Positions 36,388 through 45,556 of a DNA stretch of 64,000 nt are shown here, piece after piece. The translations under genes were made by a program, and so were the position numbers. Source of the DNA: JAWLDA01 sp041686855. GTDB lineage: Bacteria > Bacillota > Limnochordia > DTU080 > RSA5. The stretch spans positions 67,662 through 131,661 of the forward strand of contig JAWLDA010000012.1 of assembly GCA_041686855.1 (NCBI GenBank), written 5' to 3'. The notes beneath the pieces were generated by a model, which saw only the letters and a program-made list of their open reading frames with translations, had not been told where the DNA came from and did not search any database. Numbering within the stretch: position 1 is the first letter of the stretch; each line of letters opens with the position of its first letter.

Positions 36388-37462
36388 CGTGGAAGCGCGT
36401 TCGGGTAGACCGCCGGCCATGCGATGGGAGGCTCCCTACCTATATTTGCTCGATCAGCGGCGTCTGCCGCATACGTGTGACACGGTGACGTGTCGCACGC
36501 CCGAAGAAGTCGCGGACGCGATTCGCTCGATGGTCGTTCGAGGCGCTCCGGCGATAGGGGCGGCAGCAGCGTACGGCGTCGCCATGGAGGCGTTGCGTTT
36601 GCGCGAGTTGGACGATGCCGACTCCTTTTGGCGCCGGCTGGAGTCGGTGATGCGGGAATTGGTCGCTACACGGCCCACAGCGGTGAATCTCGCTTGGGCC
36701 ATCGAGCGCATGGGGGAGAGAGCCCGATCGATGCGGTCGCAAGGTCCGGCCGCCGTCGCCCGCGAGCTGGAGCTCGAGGCGGCCGCCATCGCTCAGGAGG
36801 ATGTGGAGACCAACCTGGCAATCGGTCGGCACGGGGCTGCGTTGGTGCCGACCGGCGCCGGCGTACTCACACACTGCAACACCGGAGCCCTGGCAACAGT
36901 CGACTACGGGACCGCCATAGGCGTGATCCGAGTCGCGCACGAGGAGGGAAAGGGGATTCACGTCTATGCAGGCGAGACGCGCCCCTTCCTTCAGGGCGCC
37001 CGCCTTACGGCGTGGGAGTTGCAGCAAGACGGCATCCCCGTCACGCTGATTGCCGATAGCGCGGCCGGAGCGGTCATGTCCCGGGGAGCGGTCGATCTCG
37101 TGATCGTAGGCGCTGACCGAGTGACGGCGAACGGCGACGTGGTCAACAAGATTGGTACATACGCGTTGGCCGTATTGGCCCAGGCGCACGGGATTCCGTT
37201 TTACGTGGCCGCGCCGCGCACGACGATCGACCTGCGCACGGCGACGGGCGCCGACGTCACGATCGAAGAGCGCGACGGCCGCGAGGTGACGCACATCGGC
37301 GACGTGGCGATCGCGCCGGAAGGTGTCAACGTGTACAATCCGGCCTTTGATGTAACGCCGGCCTCGTTGGTGACAGCCCTCGTGACGGAGTTGGGGGTCG
37401 TGCGACCTCCGTACCCTGAGGCGCTGCGTCGTCTCTTTGAAGCGCAGCACGATATAGAGTAA
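36380..37462 (+). CDS. mtnA: S-methyl-5-thioribose-1-phosphate isomerase
   Basis: 360 residues, eIF2B-alpha-like fold. Motifs are VRGAPAIGAAAAYGVAME, THCNTGALATVDYGTAIG with the catalytic Cys, and GADRVTANGDVVNKIGTY with the catalytic Asp. It converts methylthioribose-1-phosphate to methylthioribulose-1-phosphate in the cytosol. The start ATG lies inside the end of the phosphorylase gene and the next gene follows after 19 bp. The later salvage enzymes (MtnB onward) are not in the window. Confidence 0.96.
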   Translation: MSNVEARSGRPPAMRWEAPYLYLLDQRRLPHTCDTVTCRTPEEVADAIRSMVVRGAPAIGAAAAYGVAMEALRLRELDDADSFWRRLESVMRELVATRPTAVNLAWAIERMGERARSMRSQGPAAVARELELEAAAIAQEDVETNLAIGRHGAALVPTGAGVLTHCNTGALATVDYGTAIGVIRVAHEEGKGIHVYAGETRPFLQGARLTAWELQQDGIPVTLIADSAAGAVMSRGAVDLVIVGADRVTANGDVVNKIGTYALAVLAQAHGIPFYVAAPRTTIDLRTATGADVTIEERDGREVTHIGDVAIAPEGVNVYNPAFDVTPASLVTALVTELGVVRPPYPEALRRLFEAQHDIE

Positions 37463-37481
37463 CAAGGAGGCGGGTGATGCG

Positions 37482-38777
37482 ATGGCGATGATAACAATCA
37501 CAGGTGGAACGGTATGGCAGGGCGCTGAGAAGGGCTTTCAGACAGATCTCGATGTCCTCGTGGAGGGCGATCGGATCGTACGGGTCGCGCCGAATCTCGC
37601 AGGAACCGAGGAGCTTGCAGAGGCGGAGGTGGTGGACGCGCATGGGTTCCTCGTCGTGCCCGGCTTTGTCAACGCCCACACCCACGCGGCGATGACCCTT
37701 TTACGCAGTTACGCCGATGACCTGCCGCTGCAGGAGTGGCTGACGGAGAAGATCTGGCCGGTCGAGGCCCAACTCACAGGGGACGACGTCTACTGGGGAA
37801 CGATGCTTGCCATCGTCGAGATGATCCGCGCGGGGGTCACTTCGTTCGGCGATATGTACTTTTATATGGACCGCGCTGCGCAGGCCGTCTCCGAGTCGGG
37901 GATGCGGGCGGCCTTGGCGCCGGGCCTCTTTGATGGTGATGTGTGGGAGCGTCAGTTTGCCGAGGCCAAGGCGCTGCATCGAGATTGGCACGGGGAGGGG
38001 GACGGACGCATTCACGTGATGATGGGCCCCCACGCTCCGTACTCGGCCTTCAAGGGGATGCAGCTAGCCGCCGAAGCGGCGCAGGAGTTGGACATCCTCC
38101 TCCACATCCACCTGGCGGAGACTCGGCGAGAGGTGGAAGAGTCTCTCGAACAACACAAGGTGACGCCAGTGGCGCTGGCTGCTCAGACGGGCGTGTTGGA
38201 CGCAAAAGTCCTCGCCGCACACTGCGTGCACGTCTCCGAGGCCGACTTGGAGATTCTCGCCGAGAAAGGGGTGCGCGTCGCTCACAACCCGACGAGCAAC
38301 ATGAAGCTCGGCAGCGGGCGGGCGCCCGTCAAGGCGATGCTCGACCGCGGGATCGTCGTCGCATTAGGCACCGACGGGACGTCGAGCAACAACAACCTTG
38401 ACCTGCTCGAGGAGGCTCGCCTGGCGGCGTTCCTGGCCAAACTCGAGTTGACGCCGGCCGCCCTGCCGGCTCCAGTCTGTCTGGAGATGGCGGCAGCAGG
38501 TGGCGCCAAGGCGCTTGGTTTTGGCGATGTCGGAGAGATCGCCCCGGGGTATCAAGCCGACCTCTTGTTGATTGACACGTCGATGCCGCACTGGCACCCA
38601 CCGTTCGACCCGTGCGCCAACCTCATTTACAGTGCGAGCTCGCGTGACGTCTCGAGCGTGATGGTCGCTGGGCGATGGTTGATGCGCGATCAGGTGATCC
38701 AGACTGTCGACGAAGAGCGCGTCCTGCACGAAGCGAGTAAACGAGGATTCGACCTCGTGCGCCGCGGGAATGGATGA
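37482..38777 (+). CDS. mtaD: 5-methylthioadenosine/S-adenosylhomocysteine deaminase
   Basis: 431 residues, amidohydrolase fold. NAHTHAAMTLLRS supplies the two metal His residues, HIHLAETRREV the third and substrate His, AAHCVHVSEADL another metal His, and VALGTDGTSSNNNLDLLEE the catalytic Asp with the deaminase-specific Asn run. The SSNNNLDLLEE phrase is diagnostic of MTA/SAH deaminases rather than cytosine deaminase. It would make methylthioinosine for the phosphorylase two genes upstream. A strong AAGGAGG precedes ATG 37482. Confidence 0.92.
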   Translation: MAMITITGGTVWQGAEKGFQTDLDVLVEGDRIVRVAPNLAGTEELAEAEVVDAHGFLVVPGFVNAHTHAAMTLLRSYADDLPLQEWLTEKIWPVEAQLTGDDVYWGTMLAIVEMIRAGVTSFGDMYFYMDRAAQAVSESGMRAALAPGLFDGDVWERQFAEAKALHRDWHGEGDGRIHVMMGPHAPYSAFKGMQLAAEAAQELDILLHIHLAETRREVEESLEQHKVTPVALAAQTGVLDAKVLAAHCVHVSEADLEILAEKGVRVAHNPTSNMKLGSGRAPVKAMLDRGIVVALGTDGTSSNNNLDLLEEARLAAFLAKLELTPAALPAPVCLEMAAAGGAKALGFGDVGEIAPGYQADLLLIDTSMPHWHPPFDPCANLIYSASSRDVSSVMVAGRWLMRDQVIQTVDEERVLHEASKRGFDLVRRGNG

Positions 38778-38869
38778 GCATGACGCAGATTGGGAACCGC
38801 TCCCGACCAAAGGAATCGCCTGCCGGAATTTCGAAGTGGCTATCTAGATTTACCACAGGAGGGGATGTC

Positions 38870-39892
38870 GTGAAGCTTAAACGAATGAGCCGCGCGGTGA
38901 CGGCGTTGGCAGGGTGCCTCTTACTCGTTCTGACACTGGGAAGCGCCGCCTTGGCCAATGATGTGCGCGTCGACGTCGTCATCAACGGGGAGCGTCTCGA
39001 GGATGGTGCCATCGTGTACGGCGATCGCACGTACGTGCACCTCGAAGACGTCGCTCGTCTGTTAGACGGCCGCTTTGTGCACGACCCCGATGCCAACGTC
39101 GCCTTTGTGCTCACTGGCCGGTACAAGAGTCTGATGGCTGACACCTTGGCCAAGCTCAACCCGGACCTCGACGGATACACGCCGATCGCACGGTTTGTCT
39201 CGGGGCGCGGCATCCATTACGGAATGCCGATGGCGCATGTGACGATCTCGTTCTTGCCGTCGGGGCTGGCTGCAGCCTTTTCGCACGTGATGACGGCAGG
39301 GGAGCTCAAGCACGAGCCGTGGTTTGATCAGACGCCCGGCAAGTTTGAGCGCTTCTTCGCAGGGGACGGATACTCCCAACACCTCTACGTCGTAGAGCGC
39401 TCACTCATCCAAGTGGCCGACGAGACTCGGGTTGCGTTTAACGGAAGAGCCCTTAAGGTGGATCCTGCCGAGATCTTGGTGCGAGAGGGAGGCGTCTTGG
39501 TCAGTCTGCGCGCCCTCGCTGAAGCGACAGGGGGCGGAGTCGGTTGGGACGTGGCCGAGCGCTTGGCGACTGCCAAGATTCAACCGGGTGACGACCTGAC
39601 GTGGAACACCCTAGCTTCCTTAAACATGCGGACCATTCGCTTCTACGATCAGCAAGAGCCGGTGTATGTGCCCAGCATAGGGTATCGGCATGTGACACCT
39701 GGACAAGGGTTGATCGTCGGGACGGAAGAGGACGAACGCATTACGGTCTTTGGGGCGCTCTTCCCGGCGGAGACCACGGAGTGGTTCCCTTGGTTTGATC
39801 AGTCCCACGGGGAGGCGCCTGAGTTCCCAGACGCCGGTCGGGCGTACTCCCAGCACATCTATCTCGTCGATAAAGAGCAGATTGGATTTTAG
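38870..39892 (+). CDS. secreted stalk-domain protein (copper amine oxidase N-like)
   Basis: About 340 residues. A signal peptide (TALAGCLLLVLTLGSAAL, then ANDV) is followed by a first stalk module (VVINGERLEDG, DRTYVHLEDVARLL) and a second (VLVSLRALAEATGGGVGWD). Between and after these is a duplicated segment with WFDQ: EPWFDQTPGKFE and FPWFDQSHGEAPEF, each followed by YSQH(L/I)Y. The stalk domain is common in secreted Firmicutes proteins. GTG 38870 is used because AGGAGGGG is 7 bp away; ATG 38774 overlaps the deaminase end. Function unknown. Confidence 0.75.
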   Translation: MKLKRMSRAVTALAGCLLLVLTLGSAALANDVRVDVVINGERLEDGAIVYGDRTYVHLEDVARLLDGRFVHDPDANVAFVLTGRYKSLMADTLAKLNPDLDGYTPIARFVSGRGIHYGMPMAHVTISFLPSGLAAAFSHVMTAGELKHEPWFDQTPGKFERFFAGDGYSQHLYVVERSLIQVADETRVAFNGRALKVDPAEILVREGGVLVSLRALAEATGGGVGWDVAERLATAKIQPGDDLTWNTLASLNMRTIRFYDQQEPVYVPSIGYRHVTPGQGLIVGTEEDERITVFGALFPAETTEWFPWFDQSHGEAPEFPDAGRAYSQHIYLVDKEQIGF

Positions 39893-39934
39893 GGATAATG
39901 GCGGCACTGGCGGCACTGGCGGGCAGAGGGTGCG

Positions 39935-40960
39935 TTACTCTTGCCCGGCCTCGTCCGCCAGGCGATCTTCGAGCTCCTGAAGCGAGCGATGACGTTGTAG
40001 GAGCTCCTGCCATAGTTGGCCGGGCCGCCGCGAATCGATTGAGGGTGCCGGTGAATCCTCGCCCTTTTGGGGGCCCTGCCCGCTCTGCTCCTGACGTCTC
40101 TGTTTGGATCGTTTAGGCTTGTTGCTGTCGAGTTTGGGGGGCTTTCCCTCAATCATGTCAAGCATACGCTCGCGAATCTCGTCGGGGAGTGCATCTTGCA
40201 CCTCGGGGTGCGCCTTGCGTGGCCGCCCCGTCGCGCCTTCCGATTTTGGCGCTTCGGCCGTGGACGATTCCGAATGAGGCGCTTCCGATGCGGGCGCCGT
40301 AGATGGCCCCGTTGCCCCGGCGGCCTCCGAGGGCTGCGCGCCGGGAGCCTTCTCCTTGTTGCGTCGCCTCGGACGGCGGGAGCGTCGCTTCCGTTTCGAC
40401 GAATCACCGTCGCGACTCTCTTGTGTGCCACGGTTCTCTCGGGCTTCGCCGTTCTCCCGGACTTCGCCGTTCTCCCGGACTTCGCCGTTCTCCCCGGACT
40501 CCTCGTTCTTACGATGTTCGCGCGCCTTGCGCTTGTCGGAGCGGGCTTTGGGGCTCCCGGCTGATGGCGCCGATACAGATGACGTCGATGCAGATGGGGG
40601 CGATTTAGATGGGGCCGCTCCGGACGACGATGATTCAGACGTCGATGACGTGGGGGTCACCGTGTCGACAATGACGAGGCCCTTGGTCTGGAGCTCTTTG
40701 AGGACGGCCTCGGGCTGGTCGCTGACGACGAACACTTCCTGCACGGCCCGACTGGAGAGGGCGAGAAGCTTGAGGCCCGTCTCCGTCTGGTACTGGAAGC
40801 GGATCCCTTCCTTCTGATTGCCGGAGCGCTTGTTGATCCGTCCGGGCGTGATGGACTGCACGAGGGAGAGTTGGGCGATCTCCTCGAGGCGGCGCAGGAG
40901 TCCGTCGATGATCGTGTGCTCGCGTTTAATCTTGTTCTGCCGGTATCGGTGTTGGGCCAT
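39935..40960 (-). CDS. DUF2103-domain protein with long disordered tail
   Basis: About 341 residues. Residues 9-85 match the DUF2103 pattern: KREHTIIDGL, SITPGRINK, TETGLKLLALSSRAVQEVFVVS (quoted in parts by motif). The remaining two-thirds is low complexity: Ser-rich, then Lys/Arg/Glu-rich with a VRENGE tandem and RRSRRPRRRNK, likely disordered and nucleic-acid binding. ATG 40960 (MAQHRYRQ) is preferred over 41038. DUF2103 proteins have been annotated as predicted metal-binding; the role is unknown. It is divergent from pepF. Confidence 0.72.
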   Translation of the reverse strand: MAQHRYRQNKIKREHTIIDGLLRRLEEIAQLSLVQSITPGRINKRSGNQKEGIRFQYQTETGLKLLALSSRAVQEVFVVSDQPEAVLKELQTKGLVIVDTVTPTSSTSESSSSGAAPSKSPPSASTSSVSAPSAGSPKARSDKRKAREHRKNEESGENGEVRENGEVRENGEARENRGTQESRDGDSSKRKRRSRRPRRRNKEKAPGAQPSEAAGATGPSTAPASEAPHSESSTAEAPKSEGATGRPRKAHPEVQDALPDEIRERMLDMIEGKPPKLDSNKPKRSKQRRQEQSGQGPQKGEDSPAPSIDSRRPGQLWQELLQRHRSLQELEDRLADEAGQE

Positions 40961-41114
40961 GGTACCTATTAGTGTACCCTGCCCAGACAGGCTCGTCCAT
41001 GCGGATTCCAAACCTTTCAAAGGGAAGGCTACTCTCACTCACGAAACGTATCCAGCACGGTGCATCATCATTTGAAAATACGCTTTGCGTGCCTTTAATC
41101 AGGGGGTACTCAAG

Positions 41115-42944
41115 TTGACCCAACAACCGAAATCGAACGGTGTGCCCACTCGGGCTGAATTACCGCAAGAGCTCACGTGGCGGCTGGAGGATATCTATCC
41201 TAGCGACGAGGCGTGGGAGGAGGAGTTCGCCGACCTCAAGCGCCGCCTCAGCGATGCGGGCCGCTTTGAGGGGAAGGTGGGCGAATCGGCCCAAAGTCTC
41301 CTCGGCGCCCTCCAACTCGAGGCGGACGTGAATCTGCTCATCGAGCGGCTCGCCGGTTACGCCCTCATGCGCCAAGACGAGGATACCCAAGTCGGCAAGT
41401 ATCAGGCGATGACGCAGCGAGTGTTTAGCATCGCCTCCCAGGCGGGGAGCGTCCTCAGCTACCTGACGCCGGAGATCCTCGAAATCCCCGAGGAGACGAT
41501 TCGGGCCTATCTGCAAGAGGAGAACGACCTGGCCGTTTACGAACACGCGTTGTCAGACCTTATGCGCGGCCGCAAGCATGTCCTCAGCCCGCGCGAGGAG
41601 CAGATTTTGGCCGAAGTGCAGGAGTTGACGCAAGGGGCGGAGTCCGCCTTTGATATGCTCAACCACGCCGACATGAAGTTCGGCACGGTGCGCGACGAAG
41701 ACGGTAACGAGGTCGAGCTCACACACTCGCGCTACATACAGTTTCAACGGAGTCAAGATCGGCGTCTCCGCAAAGAGTCCTTTGAGCAACTCTACTCTCG
41801 TTACATAGAGCACAAAAACACGCTGGCCGCGGTCTTTAACACGAGCGTCAAGTCGGACGTCTTTTACGCACGCCGACGCAACTTTGATTCGGCCCTGGAG
41901 AGGGCGCTCCATCCGGACAACGTCGAGCGCTCGACGTACGACAATTTGATCGCCACGGTGCGGGAGCACCTCCCGGTCCTGCACCGGTATCTGCGCCTGC
42001 GGAAGCGAGTCCTCAACCTCGAGGAGTTGCACATGTACGATCTGTACGTGCCGTTGGTACGCGATGTGGCGTTTAAGGTGCCGTACGAGGAGAGCCGCAA
42101 AATCGTCAAAGCGGGCCTCTATCCCTTGGGTGATGAGTATCAACAAATGCTCGACCTCGCCTTTGAGAGTCGGTGGATCGATGTGTTTGAGAATCAGGGG
42201 AAGAGCTCCGGGGCGTACCAGCGGGATGTGTACGGGGTTCATCCGTACGTCCTCCTCAACTACCAGGGGAACATCGACGACGTCTTCACACTCGCACACG
42301 AGCTGGGGCACGCCCTGCACAGTCAGCACTCGATGACGCATCAGCCCTACATCTACGCCGACTACTCGATCTTTGTGGCGGAGGTGGCATCGACCGTCAA
42401 CGAGGCGTTGCTTGTCCATTACCTCCTCGATTCGGAGGCGGATCCGCGCCGGCGACTCTTTATTCTCAACTACTACCTCGAACAGTTCCGCACCACAGTG
42501 TACCGCCAGACGATGTTCGCCGAGTTTGAGCGGGCCGTACACGATCAGGCGGAGCAGGGGGAGGCGCTCACCTCGGAGAGCCTCTGCGCGACGTACCGCG
42601 GTCTGAATGAGGATTACTACGGTGCGGAAGTGACGATCGATAATCAGGTGGACATGGAGTGGGCCCGAGTGCCGCACTTTTACCGTGCGTTCTACGTGTA
42701 CAAGTATGCGACGGGCTTCTCGGCGGCTAACGCTCTGGCGCAGTCGATCCTCTCCGGTAGCGCCGACGCGCGTGAGCGCTACCTGGCGTTTCTCTCGTCG
42801 GGCGGCTCCGATTACCCGCTCAACCTGTTAAAGCGGGCCGGCGTGGATATGACGTCTCGAAAGCCGATCGCGGAGGCGCTCGGCCTCTTCGACACCCTGC
42901 TCGATGAGATGGAGGCCCTCGTGGGGCAGCACGCGTCCAATTGA
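41115..42944 (+). CDS. pepF: oligoendopeptidase F (M3B)
   Basis: About 609 residues. The zinc motif HELGH is in FTLAHELGHALHSQHS, with a third ligand Glu in FVAEVASTVNE, and the C-terminal YYKYATGFSAANALA-type segment is as in M3 peptidases. It cleaves short peptides in the cytosol. The TTG at 41115 is chosen because AGGGGG lies 8 bp upstream and the family N-terminus (ELTWRLEDIYPSDEAWEEEF) follows soon after. It is followed by the large HTH protein after 80 bp, in the same direction. Confidence 0.94.
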   Translation: MTQQPKSNGVPTRAELPQELTWRLEDIYPSDEAWEEEFADLKRRLSDAGRFEGKVGESAQSLLGALQLEADVNLLIERLAGYALMRQDEDTQVGKYQAMTQRVFSIASQAGSVLSYLTPEILEIPEETIRAYLQEENDLAVYEHALSDLMRGRKHVLSPREEQILAEVQELTQGAESAFDMLNHADMKFGTVRDEDGNEVELTHSRYIQFQRSQDRRLRKESFEQLYSRYIEHKNTLAAVFNTSVKSDVFYARRRNFDSALERALHPDNVERSTYDNLIATVREHLPVLHRYLRLRKRVLNLEELHMYDLYVPLVRDVAFKVPYEESRKIVKAGLYPLGDEYQQMLDLAFESRWIDVFENQGKSSGAYQRDVYGVHPYVLLNYQGNIDDVFTLAHELGHALHSQHSMTHQPYIYADYSIFVAEVASTVNEALLVHYLLDSEADPRRRLFILNYYLEQFRTTVYRQTMFAEFERAVHDQAEQGEALTSESLCATYRGLNEDYYGAEVTIDNQVDMEWARVPHFYRAFYVYKYATGFSAANALAQSILSGSADARERYLAFLSSGGSDYPLNLLKRAGVDMTSRKPIAEALGLFDTLLDEMEALVGQHASN

Positions 42945-43024
42945 TGGGGCGCGTCATTCCCCACAGGATTTAGGAGTCGACGAGCGAAGTATTGCGGCCG
43001 AGGGTTTTGTTGATGCGTTGATGC

Positions 43025-45529
43025 ATGGTGGAGGTGTCTTTCCTTTTGCCCGGATCTGGTCGAGGCAGGGGGCGGCACGCGGCGGCCGAAGAAATCCGGG
43101 ATAAACTCGGACGGTTTGCCGGCCGCCCTCGCTTTAATGATGAGTTTGAAGAGGCATTTGAGTTTTTCTTTGGTGAGAGCGTGGAGCACCTCCAGGAGAC
43201 GCTCGACGAGAACGACTTCGAGCGCTTTATGGAGTGGTTTGTGTACGACTACCGGTTGGCCAACGGTCACCGCCTGATTGAGATCTTCGATTTGGAGCAT
43301 GGGGTGGATCTGACGCGCCCGGCGCGGCGGATGCTGCGCGGTTGGAGTCAATCGTACCTCACACTCTTTGAACTGGTTGAACGCAAGGGTGACATCTGTC
43401 GACTGATGGATCTGTTGACAGGGGAGCCCTACGACGTAAATGCCGACTCCGTTGACCCAAACGTCGAGCGGTGGGCGCTCATCATCGCCCGACCGCTCCC
43501 CTTGGGGAACGAGTGGGAGCTCTCTCCGGCCCAGACGGTGCTGCCGCCGGTCGCCAAAGAGTCGTACCTCGGGTTGGTGCGCGGAGAGTACCGGCGGCAT
43601 CGGCGCGCCCACGGTGACGTGCCGGTACAGCGTTTCCTGCGCGAGCAGGGCTTCCTCTTTAACGACCTCCTCGTTGAGGTCGACCTGGACGAGACAGCGG
43701 CCTTGCTCGAGGGGGACGAGACGCATCGGCTCGTTCACTGCCGGGCGCTCTTTAGCGTGCGCGACAGTGTCAAAGTGGTGCAGCGTCTGACGGCGTACGC
43801 AGACATCGAACACTTTCGCCAGGGACGGCTCGTTTGGTACGAGTCTGACGAAGCGCACGGCCCTGAGGAGCCGCTGGGACGCGTCCTCGCTGAGATCCAG
43901 TTGACGGGAGGACGCCTACAGCTTCACTGCTGGTCGAGAGAGCGACTGGAGTGGGCAAAGCAGCTCCTCGTGGAGCGCCTGCGCGGTCTTGTCTTGCACC
44001 TCGTCGACGCGTATGAGGAGCTACAGTCCCGCGGAAACGGCAATGGCACCGGATTGTGCACCCTCAAGGAAGGGGAGCTCGCGGCCGTCACACAGGTGCA
44101 CCGTTCCCAAGAGCGTCCCGACGAACCCGTCGGAGGAGCCGCAGAGGGGCGTGCGGTGGTGACGAGCACCAAGACGCTGGAGCTTGAGACCGGCGCGTGG
44201 GCCAAGGCGGCTTACGAGGACTACGTCGAGCGATGGCTTTCCAAAGAGTCGCGCATTCTCGACTTTCGTTCCCCGGAGTTCCTCAACGCCAAAACGTTGG
44301 GGAGGATCCGCCTCGCGGAGCTGCTCAAAAAGCTCGAGCACCACCAACGCAGTCGGTTGGCGCGGGGGCGAGGACTCTCGACGGTGGACGAATTGCGTCG
44401 TCGGCTCGGGATCGACGAGTCGATCAGCTTCATCTGTTCACTCGATCAAATGCCTACGGTGTGGAACAGCCCCAACGAGGAGCGCGCCGCTCGGCTCGTG
44501 GCCAAGCTCTTCTCTGAGAAGGGCCTCTCCCGAGAGCATATCGACGGAGTCACATGGATGTGGTGGGATTACTGCTATCGGGCGTATCCGATCGTGCGCA
44601 AGCCTGAGGCGTGGGCAGCAGCCCTGCACTACGCGATTGGCATCGTGGAGAATTGGGGCTTGACGCAGGAGGACGTCGCGGAGCTGTACGGCGTCACGCC
44701 AAGCACCATCTCGACCAACGCCCGTCGCGTGATGGAGTTGCTCGACCTGGAACCCTTCGACGATCGTTACTGTGTCGAGCACCCGGTCGACGGGCTCTTG
44801 GAGCGCTTGGGCCGCATTCACCACGACCTTCACCACGATATGGACGACCCGACGACCATGGGGCTCGCTGTTGCCAGTCGTGTGCGAGAGGAGCTGCACA
44901 ACGCGAGCTCTGGGAGCGACGGGTTGCACGAGCGGGCGCAGGAGATCTTCTTTGGGCACGTCGGTTGCTCCGAGCGGGACGTGACGTGTCGCGAGAGCTT
45001 TCTGGATTGGTTCCACTTCGATTGGCGGGTGCCGGTGATGGGCGGGCGAACCATTCTCCAGTCCGTCCTCGAGCGCGGCATCATCGAAGGTGAGACGGCG
45101 GGCGTGTTGCAGGGGTGGGTCGATACGCATCCCTCGTTCTACGTCGTCGAAGGGATCATCGAGGGTGGCGCGTTGGGCGCCTACCCGGCTGAGCGGGGGC
45201 CTCGCCTCACCCTGCGCGAATTGACGACCGGCGCACTCAACGTCGTCGACTGGATCCGGATCGGCGGTCCCATCAGCCCCAAGGACACGCTCTTCACCCG
45301 CTTGGTGCCGATGGATGAGCTGACGATCTCACTGGGACCTGTCATCACCATTCCAGCCGGCTGGCGCATGGCCCTACAAAAGGCGATCGAAGAGGATCGG
45401 GCGCTCGTCAACCGGTGGAACGACCGTTACATCGAATGGGACGAGTACCGAGAGCGCTATGCGGAACGACTCTATGCGACGGCCTTCCGTCTCGCCCGGG
45501 ACGCGGAGGGGCAGCATCCGTCTGAGTAA
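43025..45529 (+). CDS. large two-module protein with sigma-like HTH, function unknown
   Basis: 834 residues, not an established family to me. An N-terminal module (EFEEAFEFFFGE, FERFMEWFVYDYRLANG) is echoed by a C-terminal one (RAQEIFFGHVG, RESFLDWFHFDWRVPVMGG), so the protein is an internal duplication. Between them sits a helix-turn-helix (LTQEDVAELYGVTPSTISTN) like region 4 of sigma-70. No membrane segment. A DNA-binding regulator or stress scaffold is possible. Starts are uncertain: ATG 43025, or a TTG near 43046 after GGAGGTG. It is placed between pepF and a phosphoesterase. Confidence 0.7.
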   Translation: MVEVSFLLPGSGRGRGRHAAAEEIRDKLGRFAGRPRFNDEFEEAFEFFFGESVEHLQETLDENDFERFMEWFVYDYRLANGHRLIEIFDLEHGVDLTRPARRMLRGWSQSYLTLFELVERKGDICRLMDLLTGEPYDVNADSVDPNVERWALIIARPLPLGNEWELSPAQTVLPPVAKESYLGLVRGEYRRHRRAHGDVPVQRFLREQGFLFNDLLVEVDLDETAALLEGDETHRLVHCRALFSVRDSVKVVQRLTAYADIEHFRQGRLVWYESDEAHGPEEPLGRVLAEIQLTGGRLQLHCWSRERLEWAKQLLVERLRGLVLHLVDAYEELQSRGNGNGTGLCTLKEGELAAVTQVHRSQERPDEPVGGAAEGRAVVTSTKTLELETGAWAKAAYEDYVERWLSKESRILDFRSPEFLNAKTLGRIRLAELLKKLEHHQRSRLARGRGLSTVDELRRRLGIDESISFICSLDQMPTVWNSPNEERAARLVAKLFSEKGLSREHIDGVTWMWWDYCYRAYPIVRKPEAWAAALHYAIGIVENWGLTQEDVAELYGVTPSTISTNARRVMELLDLEPFDDRYCVEHPVDGLLERLGRIHHDLHHDMDDPTTMGLAVASRVREELHNASSGSDGLHERAQEIFFGHVGCSERDVTCRESFLDWFHFDWRVPVMGGRTILQSVLERGIIEGETAGVLQGWVDTHPSFYVVEGIIEGGALGAYPAERGPRLTLRELTTGALNVVDWIRIGGPISPKDTLFTRLVPMDELTISLGPVITIPAGWRMALQKAIEEDRALVNRWNDRYIEWDEYRERYAERLYATAFRLARDAEGQHPSE

Positions 45530-45556
45530 CCGCAATAGAAGGAGGGGGGCGGCGCC

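Noticed and set aside
41085..41114. upstream TTG start for pepF
   Set aside because: The ribosome site AGGGGG lies inside this extension, so translation should begin at 41115.
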